From positions 4,498,162-4,562,161 of the forward strand of contig NZ_CP025572.1 of assembly GCF_018336975.1 (NCBI RefSeq): a stretch of DNA of 64,000 bases, in the 5' to 3' direction. Both the position numbers and the translations under genes were made by a program. The notes beneath the pieces were generated by a model, which saw only the letters and a list, made by a program, of their open reading frames with translations, ran no database searches and was not told the origin of the DNA. Shown piece by piece: positions 63,789 to 64,000 of the stretch. Source of the DNA: Marinomonas sp. CT5. GTDB lineage: Bacteria; Pseudomonadota; Gammaproteobacteria; Pseudomonadales; Marinomonadaceae. Each line of letters begins with the position of its first letter. Position 1 is the stretch's first letter.

Positions 63789-64000
63789 TTAATCGTTTTG
63801 AGGTGGCAATGGGAACACAGTGTCATCGGAGAGGTATTGAGTCGCCACATCGCCTTTGACGGGCTTGGAAAAGAAATAACCTTGGTATTTTGCGCAGCCT
63901 ATATTTTCTAAAATGATTTTCTCTGCCTCATACTCAACACCTTCAGCAAGGACAGACAAGTTCATATGCGTCGCCATCGACACAATAGTATTAATAATGA
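63789..64000 (-). CDS. EAL-domain protein (c-di-GMP phosphodiesterase type), C-terminal part
   Basis: The last ~70 residues of a gene that continues past the right edge. It contains 'LSVLAEGVEYEAEKIILENIGCAKYQGYFFSKPV', cited here as landmarks AEGVE and QGYFFSKP. These are the late conserved motifs of EAL phosphodiesterases that degrade cyclic di-GMP. The catalytic ExLxR and DDFGTG motifs lie outside the window, so activity cannot be judged. The tail 'FPLPPQND' ends at a TAA. The gene upstream portion is unseen. Confidence 0.9.
   Translation of the reverse strand, partial: IINTIVSMATHMNLSVLAEGVEYEAEKIILENIGCAKYQGYFFSKPVKGDVATQYLSDDTVFPLPPQND

Noticed and set aside
1..64000. CRISPR arrays, insertion sequences, integrases, prophage genes, attachment sites
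   Set aside because: No regularly spaced repeats, transposase, integrase or phage structural proteins were seen; the single tRNA has no integrase or duplicated tRNA end next to it.

Overview
The window looks like chromosomal DNA of a marine gammaproteobacterium of the Oceanospirillales, most probably Marinomonas or a close relative. This is inferred from the moderate, slightly AT-rich composition, the 16S rRNA 5' end, the ftsY-ftsE-ftsX-rpoH, tkt-epd-pgk-fba and metX-metW blocks, and many compatible-solute, polyamine-type and sugar importers. I see no prophage, insertion sequence, integrase or CRISPR array. The window is mostly core genome with a few accessory stretches.

Layout. 1-590: 5' end of a 16S rRNA gene (minus strand) with its leader, boxA and P1-type promoter. 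725-4674: a polyamine-type ABC importer (minus), preceded by a 17-codon ORF with a near-perfect Shine-Dalgarno. 5016-6989: chemoreceptor. 7085-9593: serA and trmA. 9702-15093: a tightly packed minus-strand operon of a LuxP-like periplasmic binding protein, a LuxQ-like membrane sensor whose kinase core is degenerate, mtnN (pfs) and an outer-membrane-type protein. 15265-15349: tRNA-Leu(UAG). 15487-21190: glycolysis/pentose phosphate genes fba, pgk, epd, tkt. 21572-27275: metK, rsmE, a TolC-family protein, gshB and a TonB-family protein. 27347-31289: rpoH, ftsX, ftsE, ftsY. 31461-33376: an M16-like protein without the zinc motif, and rsmD. 33594-35480: a second chemoreceptor. 35656-39270: metX-metW, rdgB, hemW. 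39709-44749: BCCT transporter, a manganese-type riboswitch with a GDT1-family exporter, and a cNMP/CBS/DUF294 protein paired with an epsilon-like exonuclease. 44772-53889: an agl-type alpha-glucoside (sucrose-like) locus with LacI regulator, alpha-glucosidase, importer and fructokinase. 54161-61213: a two-component system and a glucose-type ABC importer. 61468-63075: UshA/NutA-like lipoprotein nucleotidase. 63170-64000: a small secreted protein and the 3' end of an EAL-domain gene.

How the genes work together. The two sugar regions form a coherent unit. Alpha-glucosides enter through AglEFGK and are cut by the GH13 enzyme; released fructose is phosphorylated by the adjacent PfkB kinase. Free glucose would enter through GtsABCD under the neighbouring two-component system. 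In all three ABC importers a strong hairpin directly follows the binding-protein gene, suggesting the same way of making more binding protein than membrane parts.

The best candidate for an undescribed system is 9702-15093. A LuxP homologue with several changed pocket positions and a LuxQ homologue lacking the phospho-acceptor histidine and the ATP-binding boxes are translationally coupled to MtnN, the enzyme one step before AI-2 synthesis. This suggests a signal or metabolite receptor that has lost histidine-kinase chemistry. Statements about LuxP/LuxQ residues rest on remembered Vibrio sequences aligned by eye.
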